From Homarus americanus (Eukaryota; Arthropoda; Malacostraca; Decapoda; Nephropidae), in NCBI RefSeq assembly GCF_018991925.1, contig NW_024738608.1:1852187-1916186 (forward strand): a stretch of DNA of 64,000 nt, written 5' to 3'. Below are positions 22,626 to 32,382 of the stretch, piece after piece. How positions within the stretch are numbered: the first letter of the stretch is position 1; every line of letters starts with the position of its first letter. The notes beneath the pieces were generated by a model. It saw nothing but the letters and a program-made list of their open reading frames with translations. It did not search any database and had not been told where the DNA came from. A program made the translations under genes and the position numbers.

Positions 22626-23150
22626 AAGGTGAAGCACGAGAGGTTGCATTTTCGGTTCTCGCCTCACGAGACTTTGATCTTTGCCAGGAGAGTTTTGGGA
22701 AGGACCCAGACGTTGGTACCTTTCGTCCCTTTTTGTCACAAGGCACGGTAGAAGTTGATGGCATCGAAACACCAGTCACTATTTTGAGAGACTCGGGTTG
22801 TCTCCAAACTCTCATCAAAGAGGGTGTTGTTGCGGCGAGGAAGTCTGACAAAACGTCGTTTTGGGCTCCCTTTGGGGTAAAGGTGCAGCTCCTTAGGTTT
22901 TTCATGTATAGCTAAACGTAGCCGGTGAGCAGGAGCTGTCTGTGTTGGTACGTGTCACGTCTCCTTGTTGCTAGAGTGGACCTCATACTCAGAAACGATT
23001 TGCTGCAACAGCTGAGGATGATAGGCCAGGTGTTTTCCCTTTGTGTGCTGTGACTCGTTTTATGTTAATGACTAATGATCATAATTTAACTCCTGATGTA
23101 GATGATTCACTATCCTTAGAAGGACTTTTTGCTAACCCAATTGCTTCCAA
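22626..23150 (+). pseudogene. pol: protease region of pol, copy 2
   Basis: This matches copy 1 from SVLASRDFD onward and keeps the active site VTILRDSGCLQTLI (about 22763-22817). Downstream of GVVAARKSDK the frame is lost and the sequence is rearranged. Pieces equivalent to VRVKSSC and VDLVLGNDL are out of order or shortened (22925-23000), followed by the VFPLCAVTR linker at about 23030. The flap-side residues are therefore damaged. Confidence 0.75.
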
Positions 23151-24200
23151 GACATTTCTTCCGCAGTTAATGCTGTGACCGGGAGAGTTGCTTTAATAGC
23201 TGCGCAGGAGCAAGAAGTTTCATTACGGCTCTTGTTTGACCTGGTGTCCGATCCTGCCAATGTTTCAGGCCCTACCACGAGATATTTCAGTCAAGACGGT
23301 GTTTTGTGCCGCCGCTGGCTCACACCGACTATGTCAGAGGAAGACGCGGACTGGGCGTCTATCACTCAAATAGTCCTCCCACACACTTACAGACAACATG
23401 TTCTAGCTCTGGCCCATGACGGTCGCTTTTCTGGACATGAAGGTGTCCGAAAGACGTTCAACAGGCTGGCCAGAAAGTTATATTGGCCAGGTATGAGGAG
23501 AGATGTCACTAAATATAGTAAGTATTGTCATTTTTGTCAAGAGTTAGGCAAAGCCAATCAGGCTATTCCACCTTTTCCACTTGTAAGAGTACCTGAGCCC
23601 TTTACAACAGCACAGTGTGACATGGTAGGCCCTCTGCCTAAAACTTCTAGTGGGTTTGAATATTTATTTACAGTCATTGATGCCTCCACTAGGTACTTGT
23701 ATGCTGTACCTCTTAGGAAAGTTACTGCTAAGGCCCTTGTTAAATGTTTACTTGACCTGTTTAGTCACTTTTGGTTGCCGTCCCGCGTCAAACGGACGAT
23801 GCTTCATATTTTGTAGGAAAAGTTTTCAAGAAAGCCCGAACAGAGTTGGGAATAGTTCATTGTTAGGTAGTAGTGAAGAGAGCATTAATGTATTAAGTTT
23901 AGTAGGAGATGTTAGAGAGAAGCTTCTAAGATGTTGGAGCCTTGCCGCAGACCAAGACATGGTACGACAAGCGTGCCAGACATAGTTCCAGATATTAGAT
24001 CAAGTACTCATTTTCTTGCCGAGACATGGACAGCCGCTCCATGCGAAGTTCAGTGGGCCATATAGTGGTGAAGGTAAGCCCCACAAATTATATTATCTCT
24101 ACCCCTGACAGGCGCCGACTTCAGCGCTTATGTCACGTCAACACCATCAAGCTGTACCACTCACGCCCAGCACCCCCATTTGTTGCTGATGATCCAGTTC
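23150..24200 (+). pseudogene. pol: integrase region of pol, copy 2
   Basis: The frame of 23175-23816 gives the N-terminal linker, zinc domain (HDGRFSGHEGVRKTF, then YSKYCHFCQ, where the first Cys of YCKYC has become Ser), catalytic Asp in QCDMVGPLP, and then uninterrupted IDASTRYLYAVPLRK. A frameshift at about 23790 precedes a segment reading QTDDASYFVGKVF, which holds the second catalytic Asp. The Glu region is deleted, with sequence jumping near 23860 to LLGSSEESINV. The GPY/F-type C-terminal tail follows in broken frames (24026-24170). Confidence 0.82.
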
Positions 24201-24289
24201 CCATGTGTGCCGTTGACACTTTCTTGGTAGACGGTGAGAAAGAAGAGGAAAAGGAAGGGGCAAGTCCACTCGCCCTGTCATCAGTCAGG

Positions 24290-25310
24290 GTATGGCTGTC
24301 CAACTCCGTAGAGTTGCAGGAGAAGCTACAGCGTCTACCGGGACACCAGAGAGCTGACGTGCTGGCCGCCATCCAACAACATCCTCTTGTCTTCCGAGAC
24401 AGGCCTGGCTGTACCACTGCCGTGGTGCATGATATTGTTGTTGGTTCTGCTAAGCCTATCAAGCAGGCTCCCTACCAGCGAGTGGTGCTCACCAGTCACT
24501 AGTACCGAAGAAGGACGGCACTCTTCGATTCTGCATCGACTTCCGTACGGTCAACGCCGTCACCAGCAAGGACAGCTTCCCTCTACCAAGAGTCGACGAC
24601 TGCATCGAAGCAATCGGGAACGCCAAGTTCCTCTCTAAGATTGAGTGTCTTCGAGGGTTTTGGCAAGTACCATTGACCCGTCGTTGTTAAAGACATCTCC
24701 AGTTTTGTGACATTAGGTAAGACCTATAAATTTAATGTTATGCCTTTTGTGCTTTGCAATGCCCCTGCTACCTTTCAAAGGCTGATGTCACGGCCAATTG
24801 GCCTGGTTGCGTAGTATATTTAGATGATGTAATTGTTTCTGACACTTGGTCAGACCATTTATGTCCGCTAGACGCTCTCTTCACCAAGTCACTAAGTCAG
24901 AATTTGTTTGTGCTCAACTTTTGTATCTGGGACATGTAATTGGGTTGGAAACTTGCTCCTCCCACAGCAAGGTGTGACACTATTTCTCAGTTGCCTGTTC
25001 TATGTAACAAACGACAAGTCCGCAGATTGTTGGGTTGTGTGGGTTATTACCGGAGATATATTTGTAATTTTGCCGAGTTGGCACTACCCCTTACTGATTT
25101 GTTGAAGAAGGGTAATATTTTTTGTTGGACTTCAAGGTGTCAGGATTCTTTTCAGAACTTGAAAAATGTATTATGCTCATATCCTATTTTGAGAGCCCCT
25201 AATTTTTCTAAGCCTTGCAAGCTATCCTGTGATGCTAGTGATCTGTTATCTAGACCCACAGAATGAACACTTATGTCATATCAAAATTTGTGCAAGCAAA
25301 ATTTTATTGT
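24290..25310 (+). pseudogene. pol: reverse transcriptase and start of RNase H, copy 2
   Basis: The linker QEKLQRLPGHQRADVLAAI is at about 24318-24375. The RT palm is spread over several frames, with ECLRGFWQVP near 24640 and the catalytic YLDD intact at 24817-24828 within CVVYLDDVIVSD. The thumb region (GYYRRYICNFAELALPL, then TDLLKKG) is at 24940-25110. It continues further than copy 1, reaching LRAPNFSKPCKLSCDASD. The D-A-S there fits the first catalytic Asp of RNase H. The rest of RNase H is deleted and a stop follows at about 25264. Confidence 0.85.
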
Positions 25311-25311
25311 A

Positions 25312-25321
25312 TGGTGGGAAG
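25312..25321 (+). promoter_or_regulatory. polypurine tract, copy 2
   Basis: A TGGTGGGAAG-type purine-rich run ends at the 3' LTR start (25322). It is less pure than the copy 1 tract. Confidence 0.6.
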
Positions 25322-26038
25322 TGTTACGACCTTGTCGTATTTTTCTATTTTTTTTTTATATATAACATGTTCCATATTATTCCTGTAATGATGTGTTGTA
25401 TTTACTATTATATAATCTAGTCACCTTAACCCTGTGCTGTTAAGGTTTTAACTGTTATTATTTGTTCTCTAACGACCATCTGCATCGTTAAACGACCCAC
25501 CGGCGGGTCGCGTGGCGGGAACCGACCTTATATATAGGACCCACCAACTGACGGAGTCAGTTCAGTCCTCTTGTCATACAGTCCACATCCTTGTGACACT
25601 CGTCACCTTTGACTTATACTTAATTTATTTGTGTTGTTCCTGTTGCCACCAATGTGGTATATCTATGTGAGCTCCTATTTATGTCTCTATTTATGTCCAT
25701 CAGTATTTGCTTAGATACATTTAAGTAATTCAGTGTTGTTTCACTTAGTTAATTTCAGTGTTAGTTTTTATATGTTTATGCAGTGTTAACTTAATCCAAT
25801 GCTTTATTTTTATTCTTTTGATGTTTCGATGTTTAGTATCATTTGTGTCTTTAAAAGTTTCGATGGTGAATCAATTTGTTGTGACAGCCTACGAGGCTCT
25901 TTATTGTGTTAATATTTAATTAATTAAATTCTTGAAGGTTTACTTCATTATTTTTATTCCCTTTTAATTTACTTCAATTTTTTTGTTTGGTTACGCCTAG
26001 AATCTGGATATTTAAGTAAATTAAGAGATGGCGTAACA
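25322..26038 (+). repeat. 3' LTR of Gypsy copy 2
   Basis: This 717-bp LTR pairs with 21653-22370. TATATATA is at 25529-25536 and TCAGT at 25562-25566. It ends GGCGTAACA, after which the array resumes with CCGTTAATCA. Confidence 0.93.
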
Positions 26039-26856
26039 CCGTTAATCACATTTAATGCAATTGTTGCCATTTTTCGTTTTCGCCCGTCTGCTGCTATTAA
26101 TCATTCGTGAGACGATTGTTGCCATTTTTCGTTTTCGCCACACAATGCCGTTATTCAAATGTAAAACAATTGTTGCCCTTTTTCGTTTTCGCCATTCTGA
26201 TGCCTTTAATCGCATGTGAGGCAATTGTGGCCATTTTCCGTTTTCGCCACACTGTGCCGTTATTCAAATGTAAAGCAATTGTTGCCATTTTTCGTTTTCC
26301 TTCTTCTGATGCCTTTAATCACATGTAAGGCAATTGTTGCCATTTTTCGTTTTCACCACACTGCTGCCGTTAATCACATGTAAGGAAATTGTTGCCATTT
26401 TTCGTTTTCGCCCCACTGCTGCCATTCATCACATGTGAGGCATTTGTTGTCATTTTTCGTTTTCGCCCCTCTGCTGCTGTTAATCATTCGTGAGGCGATT
26501 GTTGCCATTTTTCGTTTTCGCCACAGTGCTGCTGTTAATCACATGTAAGGCAATTGTTGCCATCTTTCGTTTTCGCCCCACTGCTGCCGTTAATCACATG
26601 TAAGGCAATTGTTGCCATTTTTCATTTTCGCCCCTCTGCTGCTGTTAATCATTCGTAAGGCGATTGTTGACATTTTTCGTTTTCGCCACACTGCTGCCAT
26701 TAATCACGTGTAAGGCATTTGTTGCCAATTTTCGTTTTCGCCCCACTGCTGCCGTTGATCACGTTTAAGGCAATTGTTGCCAATTTTCGTTTTCGCCCCA
26801 CTGCTGACGTTAATCACGTTTAAGGCAAGTGTTGCCATTTTTCGTTTTCGCCACAC
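26039..26856. repeat. right end of the ~55-bp minisatellite array
   Basis: About 15 units, including the AATCATTCGTGAGG variant, end at CGTTTTCGCCACAC before non-repetitive sequence. The first 78 bp repeat the end of the inter-element segment. Confidence 0.94.
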
Positions 26857-27200
26857 GGGCTTCTCTGAGGCAGATATGGAGACGTCACTGTGAAGACTGA
26901 TAGGTGACTCAAGAGATAATGGTTGGCTGTCACTGTTGTGTCTGTCAGTTTCTCGGTGTTACTGATGACAAGATCATCAGAGAAGGCTTTTTCCGGTACC
27001 TGGTCTGCCGTTGGGTCAAGTCCAGGATCACACACGACCTCTTGTTCTGTCTCCTTCACTTCCCTGAGTTGCTACACCGACAGTTCTGATCCGGAAGATG
27101 ACAGGGTGACACAGGATGATGTTGTTCTGGTGTGGAAGATTGACTTTAACAAATTTAGTGGTAAGATTAGATTAGATTATTGCCTTATGTAGGGTAGGTC
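26857..27200. other. short non-repetitive segment, possible exon or unknown element
   Basis: Composition is balanced and there are no tandem repeats. On the plus strand an open frame from 26923 ends with SSDPEDDRVTQDDVVLVWKI and a GTGGTAAGAT that could be a splice donor near 27160. On the minus strand an open frame reads EVVCDPGLDPTADQVPEKAF. Neither is recognised, and only one can be real, if either. No function is assigned. Confidence 0.3.
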
Positions 27201-27400
27201 TCTCTCTCTCTCTCTCACAGACCCTGAAGGACCCTTAATTATACCCGTCCATCAAGCGTATCGTCTCCAGAAATGCCAACTACTCCACCTCCCCCCCCCC
27301 GCTCTATCCCCCCTACCCTGCCCCATCCCCCTATCCCTCCTCCACTACCCTCCCCCTACCCCACCCATACACCCCATCTTTTTTTTAAGAGAAAGGCGGA
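27201..27400. repeat. simple-sequence block: short (TC)n, C-rich tract, T run
   Basis: A (TC)n of about seven units sits at 27203-27216. A C-rich tract with a run of ten C lies near 27290-27380. A run of eight T near 27379-27386 could be the poly(A) of the minus-strand LINE next to it. Confidence 0.7.
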
Positions 27401-27645
27401 ATGCAGGAAGATTAGAGGTGGGGGAAGGAAGTTAAAGTTCGGAAATTGAAAAAATTTAGGAGGAGGTAAGAGAGGGCGGGCTGACCGCCTAGCTAAGCTA
27501 ATAGTGTGTTAGGGTTGTGTCATGGGTTAGTTATTGTCTGTCGGTACAGGCACTAGACAGCCTACCCTGTCCCATTTATGGGTATTTTAAGGGCCTTATT
27601 TCATATTCCGTACCTTACTGGCGGATGCTGGTCTAGGGAGGTTGT

Positions 27646-28367
27646 CTATTGCCTGGTCGTGTAGATCGGAGGTGGTAATGGACCTTTTGAGATTTCGTAA
27701 CTTTTTGGGAACCATGTATGGTTGCTGTCGTTATCTGGTGGGAGTCTTTGAAGGAATTCTTGCTCTGATCGTTCTATCTTTTGCGAGATTCTGCTGGCCA
27801 GGGTGTGCAGCTGCTGGTTGATGGGTTTCATTCTCAGGACTCTATGTATCTCGGCTGTGGTTCTGGTGAAGGGGTATCTTTCACCTGTGACGAATCTTAG
27901 TGCTTCATTTTGGACCACCTGTAATTTTAATATATGAGTGGTGCTCATAGTATGAAGAGGTACTGCTGGGTAAGTTAATATCGGTGTGATAAATGATGTC
28001 ACCAGGCGGAGTTTTATTTTCTGAGGAAGCGCTTTAATGCGGTATAGTTTTCTCAGCTCTCTTCTTGCTTTTTCCTTCCTGCTGTGGACATGATGGTAGT
28101 AACCTGTCGTGGATATATGCAGGCCCAGGAGGGTGCCTCTGCTTTTGTATTCTATCTGGGCATTATTGGTTACTAATGGATGGGTTTTCCTTCTGCATAA
28201 GGGTATCACTGTGAATTTCGGGAGACTGGTTTGAATTTTCCATTATTTTTCGTAGTTATTTACTCTTTCTAATTCCCGCCTGGTGTTTTCGGCCTGTAAA
28301 GCTCGCGATTTTCCTTGATGTGTTATTATTTGAGTGATGTCATCTACATACATAATATCTTCGTTAC
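27646..28367 (-). pseudogene. non-LTR retrotransposon RT C-terminal part with catalytic YVDD
   Basis: This continues the preceding RT in another frame. The catalytic Y-V-D-D lies within EDIMYVDDITQII near 28330-28370 on the minus strand. A stop near 28240 breaks the frame again. The 187-residue segment from 28209 down to 27646 carries the post-RT region (LLGLHISTTGYYHH, then KIKLRLVTSFITPILTY, then LQVVQNEALRFVTG). The last pattern (LQ.VQN.ALR) is typical of Jockey-type elements. It ends with a stop at 27646. Confidence 0.85.
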
Positions 28368-29148
28368 CTATTCTAGTGGGATAATATATAGGGTGGGGGA
28401 GAGGACGCTTCCCTGAGGGACTCCACTCATGAGTGGGAAGGTCTCTCCTGTGTGTTGTCCTATCCTCAGTCTAGCATTTCTGCCGTCAAGAAAGTTGCAA
28501 AGCAACTTTTCAATGTTGGTGGGAAGTCCGAGTTTGAGGATCCTATATTTTAGACCGTCGTGCCAGACTTTGTCAAATGCCTTCGCTACATCCCGGAGAG
28601 TTAGATTACATTGTCTACCACTCGCCGCAGCTCTGGCTATGTTTTCACATGCCAGGGCTATCGCTGTTGTGGTGGACTTCCCTTTCCTGAACCCGAATTG
28701 TCTGCAGTTGAGTCTGTTTGTTGTGTCCAGGTGATTTCTCAAACGGTTATTGATGATTTTTTCTAGGATTTTTCCAGGTACTTCGAGGAGGGAGATCGGT
28801 CTGTAGTTTAGTGGGACGGCGGGGTTCTCTCCTTGTTTTGGTGTTAGGGTAGTAATGGCCTCTTTGAATTTAGTTGGGAAGTAACCCGAGGCCAGGCAAG
28901 CGTTCATTGTGGTTCTCAGTCTCTCCATGGCCGGGTTGTTTATGTGGCTGAGGATCTCCTTGGTGATGCCTGAATAACTAGGGGCTTTATTTTTGGTATT
29001 GGAGATGGCTCTGTTGAGTTCTTCCGAGGTGGTTGGTTTGGACAATGGGCTGTCCACTCTTAGATCCTCCCATATGATTTCAGGGGAAGGCTGAGTGCGG
29101 TGTGTCTGGCCCCGGAGTTCATCAAGGACGAGCTCCTCGTGGGTACCA
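28368..29148 (-). pseudogene. non-LTR retrotransposon reverse transcriptase, N-terminal part
   Basis: This copies element RNA at a nicked target. Visible in order are the thumb-finger entry (NKAPSYSGITKEIL), LNYRPISLLEVPGKILEKII, the palm with RQFGFRKGKSTTTAI, first catalytic Asp in LRDVAKAFDKVWHDGL, and GVPQGSVLSPTLY. The frame ends just after this. The following TATATATTATCCC has an apparent extra TA compared with a continuous frame that would run on to the catalytic box. The motif wording fits Jockey-group elements. It is flanked by its own C-terminal part at 27646-28367. Confidence 0.88.
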
Positions 29149-29158
29149 TCCTCACCAC

Positions 29159-29495
29159 TTACCCCTCCCCCTCACCCACTTCCCTTACTCCTCCACCACA
29201 CCCCCTCCTCCTTCATATCATCACACACTCCACCCATCTCCCCTCCCCACTATTCACCCCTTCCCTTCTTCCTCTACCTATCACCATCACACTCTTAAGT
29301 CCATCCCTCTTCTCCCCTTCCCTCTACCTCTTCCTTCCTCAACACCCCTACACCTAAACCTCTCTGCCCTTTCTCTCACCTTTCCCCCCTTCTTCACCCT
29401 CCCCCTACCCCTCCTCGCAATCATCATCATACTCACCCCCACCCTCATCACCTCTCACCCCCCCTCATCACCCCTCACCACCCCGAGTATGATGA
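29159..29495. repeat. polypyrimidine C/T-rich tract
   Basis: About 340 bp are almost free of G on the plus strand, with short CCTC and CACCC motifs but no fixed period. ORFs read as Pro/Ser/Leu-rich and are not believed. Confidence 0.85.
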
Positions 29496-29559
29496 GACCC
29501 GGACTAGCCAAGACTTATAGACCGGAGCATAATTTAATGGTACAGACCTCGTGTTTTAT

Positions 29560-29990
29560 AATGGCCATTGACGAAATAAATTACGGTAGTAGGGAAAGTA
29601 TGGTAATTAAGGCAGTAGAGAGAGTATGGTAATATGGTAGTAGGGAAAGTATGGTAATTAAGGCAGTAGGGAGAGTATGGTAATATGGTAGTAGGGAAAG
29701 TATGGTATGTAAGGCAGTAGGGAAAGTAATTATGGTAATAGGGAAAGTAATTCTCATAGTAGGGAAAGTATGGTAATTAAGGCAATAGGGAAAGTGTGGT
29801 AATAAAGGTGGTAGGGGAAGTATGGTAATTGAGGCAGGAGGGAAAGTATGGCAATATGGTAGTAGGGACAGTTTGGTAATTATGGTAAAAGTGAAGTGGG
29901 GAAAGAATGTAGTAGGGTAGATAAAGTAGCAGGGAAGTAATGGTAATGGAGAAGTAATATGGTAGTGACAGTATGGTAGTAGAGAAGGGT
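29560..29990. repeat. ~26-bp minisatellite (GTAGGGAAAGTATGGTAAT type)
   Basis: Imperfect tandem copies of a 25-28 bp unit contain AGTATGGTAAT, AAGGCAGTAGGGAA or ATGGTAGTAGGGAA. They decay to the right by about 29990. Confidence 0.85.
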
Positions 29991-30160
29991 GGATATATTA
30001 AAGTATTTCATGAATATCCACAATGGAAACGTGGACAAGATAAATCTCGATAAAACCACACAGGAAAAGAAAACAATGGAGCACCTTAGCTTTCATCTTT
30101 ATTCAAAACATCTTGTGCATATACGTGACAGGTGTATGAATGTGTGCATATTTCCCTAAG
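29991..30160. other. non-repetitive spacer
   Basis: A/T-rich sequence with no ORF or element that I can support. Confidence 0.5.
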
Positions 30161-30167
30161 TCTCCTC

Positions 30168-30300
30168 TTTGTATGTATGTATGTATGAATTTATCTGTTC
30201 ATGTATGTATGTATTTATGTATGTATGTATGTATGCATGTATGCATGCATGCATGTATGTATGTATGTATGTATGTATGTATGTATATATAAGTATGTAT
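30168..30300. repeat. (GTAT)n tetranucleotide microsatellite
   Basis: Long run of GTAT/ATGT units with ATGC variants near 30232-30255. Long Tyr/Met/Cys or His/Thr ORFs across it are microsatellite translation products. Confidence 0.92.
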
Positions 30301-30857
30301 GTGAGTATTTTGAAAGTATACGTTACACATTTCAGCCTGTGTTAATACAATGGTATGAATACATGTTTTTCCATAAACACATACACAAAACACAAGTATA
30401 CAGGATGTGTGTATGTCCACCCACACCCCAGGTCTACATGAGCGTGGGTGTATGTAGGTGTGTTAGTGTGTACACATCGTGAGCGTCTGTTTATCCTTGT
30501 GTGCACACATACACCCGCGTGTGTATACTTCCACCGTGAATACACACGATTCCACGTTTTCGTGTGCGTTTTTTGTGGGTTCATATCGTGTGCGCATTAT
30601 AGTACCAACGTGTACGTGTTTCATGTTTGTATGATTTCCTGGTTTTGTATACTTTGGTGTTTTGTATGTATGGTGTGTATGCATATTTATCCATACTCGT
30701 GTACGCCTCGCATCATACACCGCGTTATTATCTCTGTTCTAAGTATTTAACTAATCAATTAACTATTTATGTACTGTATATCGTACTCAAAGGGCTAAGT
30801 CATCGTACTCAAGAGATGTACTATGTCCCTATCTAACATGAATAGATTTTGAGTAGA
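30301..30857. other. GT-rich spacer without recognisable gene
   Basis: Sequence rich in TGTGTA/ACACAT with many short alternating purine-pyrimidine stretches. Overlapping ORFs occur on both strands, but they have biased Cys/Tyr/His composition and no recognisable domain. Confidence 0.5.
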
Positions 30858-30875
30858 GTGTGTGTGTGTGTGTGT

Positions 30876-30914
<39 letters not shown>
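30858..30914. repeat. (TG)n followed by (AAT)n
   Basis: About ten TG units run directly into about twelve AAT units, which in turn abut the 3' end of a minus-strand LINE fragment. Confidence 0.95.
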
Positions 30915-30916
<2 letters not shown>

Positions 30917-31320
30917 CGGTTTATTAATAGAGTTGCAGCCGGTGGCTGAAAATATACAGACTTACATTTGATTTAGACATAATGATGTAATATGCATTGA
31001 ATACAATTACAGGGCTGTACAGTACATAAATCAGGAGTTGTTTATTATTTTAACAATAAATGGGATGGTGCTATTCTTATATCTATCGGTGCGGGCTCTT
31101 ATGGGCTGAATTTTGTTGTAGTGGCGGACTGCGCGAGGTGGGTGGGGGGCTGCAGGTGGCAGGAGGTGGCGATGTCGAGGGTGGTGCAGTAGTTGGCTGC
31201 CAAACCTTTCGAGTGCTTGGTGGTGGAGGTCACTGAGGGATGGCATTTCCAGGGTGGAGAGAGCGTTGGTGTAGCCGGAGTATTCTGCGCCGAGCATGAT
31301 TCTGCAGGCCCTTTTCTGTA
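30915..31320 (-). mobile_element. 5'-truncated LINE tail, same family as 58139-61260
   Basis: Nearly identical to 58139-58545. It contains the 3' untranslated region (AAACGG, TTTATTAATAGAGTT) and the last ~90 codons of the RT ORF (minus strand 31297 to 31031: LGAEYSGYTNALSTLEMPS and YNKIQPIRARTDRYKNSTI). It is truncated at 31320 directly into a (TG)n run. The 3' end lies against (AAT)n and another (TG)n. The TG runs on both sides could be a split target. Confidence 0.9.
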
Positions 31321-31837
31321 CTGTGTGTGTGTGTGTGTGTGTCTGAGTTGATAACGCAGATATTTGTGTCTACATAAGTATACACTAAGTCCGCAGTTTA
31401 GCGTATGTACACCTTATTTTCTTATACAGCTCATCATCAGGTGAAATAGGCCTATACTTACCCCACGTACGTATGTAGGTCGTCTGCCAGTGTGCATATA
31501 TCAATGTTTACATCCGCACGGGGTGTATGTGTGAATGTATCATGTGTACTCAGATGGTCTTGTGGCCGTTTATGTCTCCGTGTGAGTAACTCTTATTGTT
31601 TTTTAGCGTATTCGGTATATTATGTCTGTCTCGTAACGTGTGTGTGTGTGTGTGCGCGTGCGTGCGTGCGTGCGTGCGCGCGCGCGCTACATTATCATAT
31701 TTACACATCATTAACTTGTTTTGAATATACTTGTTTGTATTCATGTTCACATTACCTGATATATATATATATATATGAATGCGTACATGAGCGTGTGTAC
31801 ATGTTGCGTGCGTGATGGTACTTACACATATCTCTCT
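31321..31837. repeat. microsatellite-rich spacer: (TG)n, (GC/TG)n, (AT)n
   Basis: (TG)n lies at 31322-31341. GTGTGTGCGCGTGCG-type alternating sequence, ending in GCGCGCGCGC, lies at 31639-31688 and is a strong Z-DNA candidate. (AT)n lies near 31759-31775. The sequence between them has no supported gene. Confidence 0.8.
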
Positions 31838-32382
31838 CCCCCTCACCCCCCCCCTTCCAACTCACCTAACCCCTCATACCCCCTTTCCCATAGCCTCCCC
31901 CTCACACCTTCCTCCATCACCCCCTCACCCTATCTCTCACCCTCCCACTTTCTCCTCACACCCTCCCTCACAACGCCCCTCTCCTCATCTCCCATGCCTC
32001 CCAACCCCTACCTCCTCCCCACCCATTTCATCCCCTCACACACACCCTTCTTCACCTCCTTCCCATCCCCCTCATACACACTTCTCCACCCCATCCTCAC
32101 CTCTTACACACCCTTCCACCCCTCACCCCCTCCTCATCCCCTCCCCTTCACCCCTTCCCCCCTCCCCATCCCTCCCTTCACCCCTCCCCCTCCTCCACCC
32201 CCCTCCCTCATCTCCCTACCCTCACCTCCCTACCCCTCAATCCACCTCCCTCCTCCCCTACCCCTCACCTCCCTCCCTCTCACCTCCCCTCCCTCTCACT
32301 TCCCTCCCTCCCTACCCCTCACCCCCTACCCCTCACCTCCCCTACCCCTCACCTCCCCTCCACCTACCCCTATCCACCACAA
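31838..32382. repeat. polypyrimidine tract, C-rich
   Basis: About 545 bp are almost without G on the plus strand, made of CCCCTC, CTCAC and CCCT motifs. Pro/Ser/Thr-rich ORFs in all frames are composition artefacts. Confidence 0.9.

Larger units (their letters stand above)
21653..26038 (+). mobile_element. Gypsy-type LTR retrotransposon, copy 2, internally deleted
   Basis: This 4.4-kb relative of copy 1 has LTRs of 718 and 717 bp with the same termini. Most of gag is deleted: the internal leader (to about 22425) joins directly to sequence equivalent to 17883 of copy 1. It keeps parts that copy 1 lost: the nucleocapsid zinc knuckle, the second catalytic Asp region of integrase and the YLDD box of RT. 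It has its own deletions in the integrase core and RNase H and many frameshifts. The two LTRs share features against copy 1 (GACCTTGTCG, GACCCACCGG), so this is an independent insertion or an older divergent copy, not a simple duplicate. Its flanks do not show a short target duplication but a 78-bp direct repeat. Confidence 0.92.
27390..29158 (-). mobile_element. Jockey-like LINE remnant, 5'-truncated, minus strand
   Basis: The minus-strand coding sequence is that of a non-LTR retrotransposon RT and its C-terminal region. The frame is open upstream of 29057 as far as about 29158 (GTHEELVLDELR), where it runs into polypyrimidine sequence. The endonuclease and ORF1 are therefore missing. No target duplication was recognised. 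The 3' end is uncertain; a T run on the plus strand near 27380 could mark a poly(A) tail. Confidence 0.85.

Noticed and set aside
220..26856. CRISPR-like array (short repeats with regular spacing)
   Set aside because: The whole unit is repeated with gradual variation and there are no unique spacers. There is no cas gene, and LTR and LINE elements show a eukaryotic genome.
30160..30750. Overlapping ORFs rich in Tyr, Cys and His
   Set aside because: They come from (GTAT)n and alternating TG-rich sequence, with no recognisable motif.
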